64,000 bases of DNA from Pelargonium tetragonum (Eukaryota; Streptophyta; Magnoliopsida; Geraniales; Geraniaceae), in contig JAYMTL010000003.1 in the NCBI GenBank assembly GCA_036897445.1, positions 25,001-89,000 of the forward strand, read 5' to 3'. Below the pieces are notes generated by a model, which did no database searches, was not told the DNA's origin, and was given only the letters and a program-made list of their open reading frames with translations. Shown piece by piece: positions 62,950 through 64,000 of the stretch; within the stretch, counting starts at the first letter, position 1; every line of letters begins with the position of its first letter. Position numbers and translations under genes: made by a program.

Positions 62950-64000
62950 CTTGTTTAACCTTTGATACTCTTAGATTAGACTTTTGATTTTAACTAAATA
63001 AACTGAGGCACTCTAAACTTAAAAGGTTTTGGCTTAAGAAGTTGCTTTTTTCTAAACCTGGGAATTCTGGGAAAGCTTCTAATAAATCTTAATTTTCAAA
63101 GACCTCAGCACTTAACAATCTTTTCTTTTTAGGGCTAAATAGAGTAAAAAAGCTAGCAAGGAAATCACTCGAAAAGTAAAAAGGATGAACTTCATTATAT
63201 AGGAACTTAGGAAAGGCACAAACATTTAGCTACAAAACTAACCAGATCTTTTTATCTTTATAAAAAGCTTTTAGTAGACGAAAATACGGAGATCGTGGGC
63301 AAAAAAGTCTTGCATTACACTGACCACACCCGAAACTCCAGGAAGAAGATATTAGAATTAGAAGTAAGATGCTTACAGGGGCCCGTAGAACCAAAAAGGA
63401 CGCTGTGTGTAATTGCTAAACCAGAGTTTCTTTGAATTATTACTGAAGAGGGGCCCCTTTATAGGACCTAGCAGTGCTAGTTTTTGGTATTTTTTATTTA
63501 TTGCAACAGCTGTCTATGCTAGTTAAACTTTAGACTTTTTACATATTCTTTTTATTTAGCTCTTGAATTTCCACCAAAATGTCTGTACCCTATACATGAC
63601 ATGCTATTAGGCGCTTACTGCCTTTACTTCTAAAAAATACCAAGCCTTTATCCATATAGAACTAAATAAGTATGGATTATAGACAAGAAAGTTATTGGGA
63701 AGTGCATAAAAAGTACCCGTCCTTATAGAGGTTTACTCGGATCCTCGAGACTCTAGTTTACAACAGAGAAAAATTCTATATTAGTGGTATAGCATAGGGA
63801 TTAGTCTCGTAGAAGAAATCCGGTAATATTAAACTTAACCTAACTTATTTATTGGAAGTCCGGAGTCAATTCTTTATCTTTATTAACAACAGAAAGTTAG
63901 AAACAAGGAATACTCTCCTCAATTGTAAAGAACAGGTCGATACAAAAAAACATCCTTGAAAACTTTCTAAACTAAAATTCGACTAAGGACCCACTCTCTA
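62950..64000. other. AT-rich non-coding block to window end
   Basis: No gene or family word is seen. A perfect palindrome AGGGGCCCCT lies at 63449-63458. The block appears to continue beyond the window. Confidence 0.45.

Noticed and set aside
1-64000. Plant mitochondrial intergenic DNA
   Set aside because: Plant mitochondrial DNA usually has 43-46 percent G+C, more than seen here, and no organellar gene fragments were recognised. Not excluded with certainty.

Overview
No convincing intact gene lies in this window. It is about 64 kb of AT-rich DNA (roughly one third G+C). The longest open frame on either strand is 110 codons, which is about what chance gives in 64 kb of this composition. I recognise no intact protein gene, rRNA, tRNA or CRISPR array. 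The most informative signal is dinucleotide bias. In nine 60-base lines spread over the window I hand-counted TpA/ApT as 57/35 (about 1.6) and (CpA+TpG)/(ApC+GpT) as 42/50 (about 0.84). Both fall on the RIP side of the usual cut-offs (above 0.89 and below 1.03). RIP is repeat-induced point mutation, the C-to-T change at CpA known from filamentous ascomycetes. The best reading is therefore an AT-rich, gene-free nuclear block of a Pezizomycotina fungus, made of repeats mutated beyond easy recognition. This is an inference from a small hand count. Long intergenic organellar DNA is the main alternative.

Layout. Bases 1-330 are a tandem array whose unit carries a tRNA T-arm-like core. Their dinucleotide bias is the opposite of the rest, so the edge of the mutated block probably lies at the left end of the window. 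About 480-1130 is transitional and slightly richer in G+C. From about 1.3 kb onward the texture is uniform: purine tracts alternating with pyrimidine tracts, with TA-rich junctions. Embedded in it are short islands of a degenerate dispersed repeat family, found on both strands. The largest lie at 20.4-22.0 kb and 29.3-30.5 kb, with smaller ones near 1.2, 11.6, 17.6, 18.3, 24.4, 42.7, 45.1-46.2, 51.3, 53.0, 54.2 and 62.5 kb. A segment near 51.9-52.8 kb looks less mutated than its surroundings.

Two repeat signals stand out. First, a 16-base word, AGGTAATGTAATTAAG, recurs exactly six times and in close variants about nine more times on both strands, including an alternating four-copy cluster at 3755-3886. 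Chance predicts far less than one copy. In three places it sits inside the island repeat family, so it may be that family's best-preserved part. Second, several fragments contain tRNA-type B-box words (GGTTCAAATC and relatives), some with a D-arm-like hairpin nearby. They look like decayed tRNA genes or tRNA-derived short elements.

Nothing here forms a pathway or operon. The biological interest is the repeat family and its conserved core word, not coding capacity.
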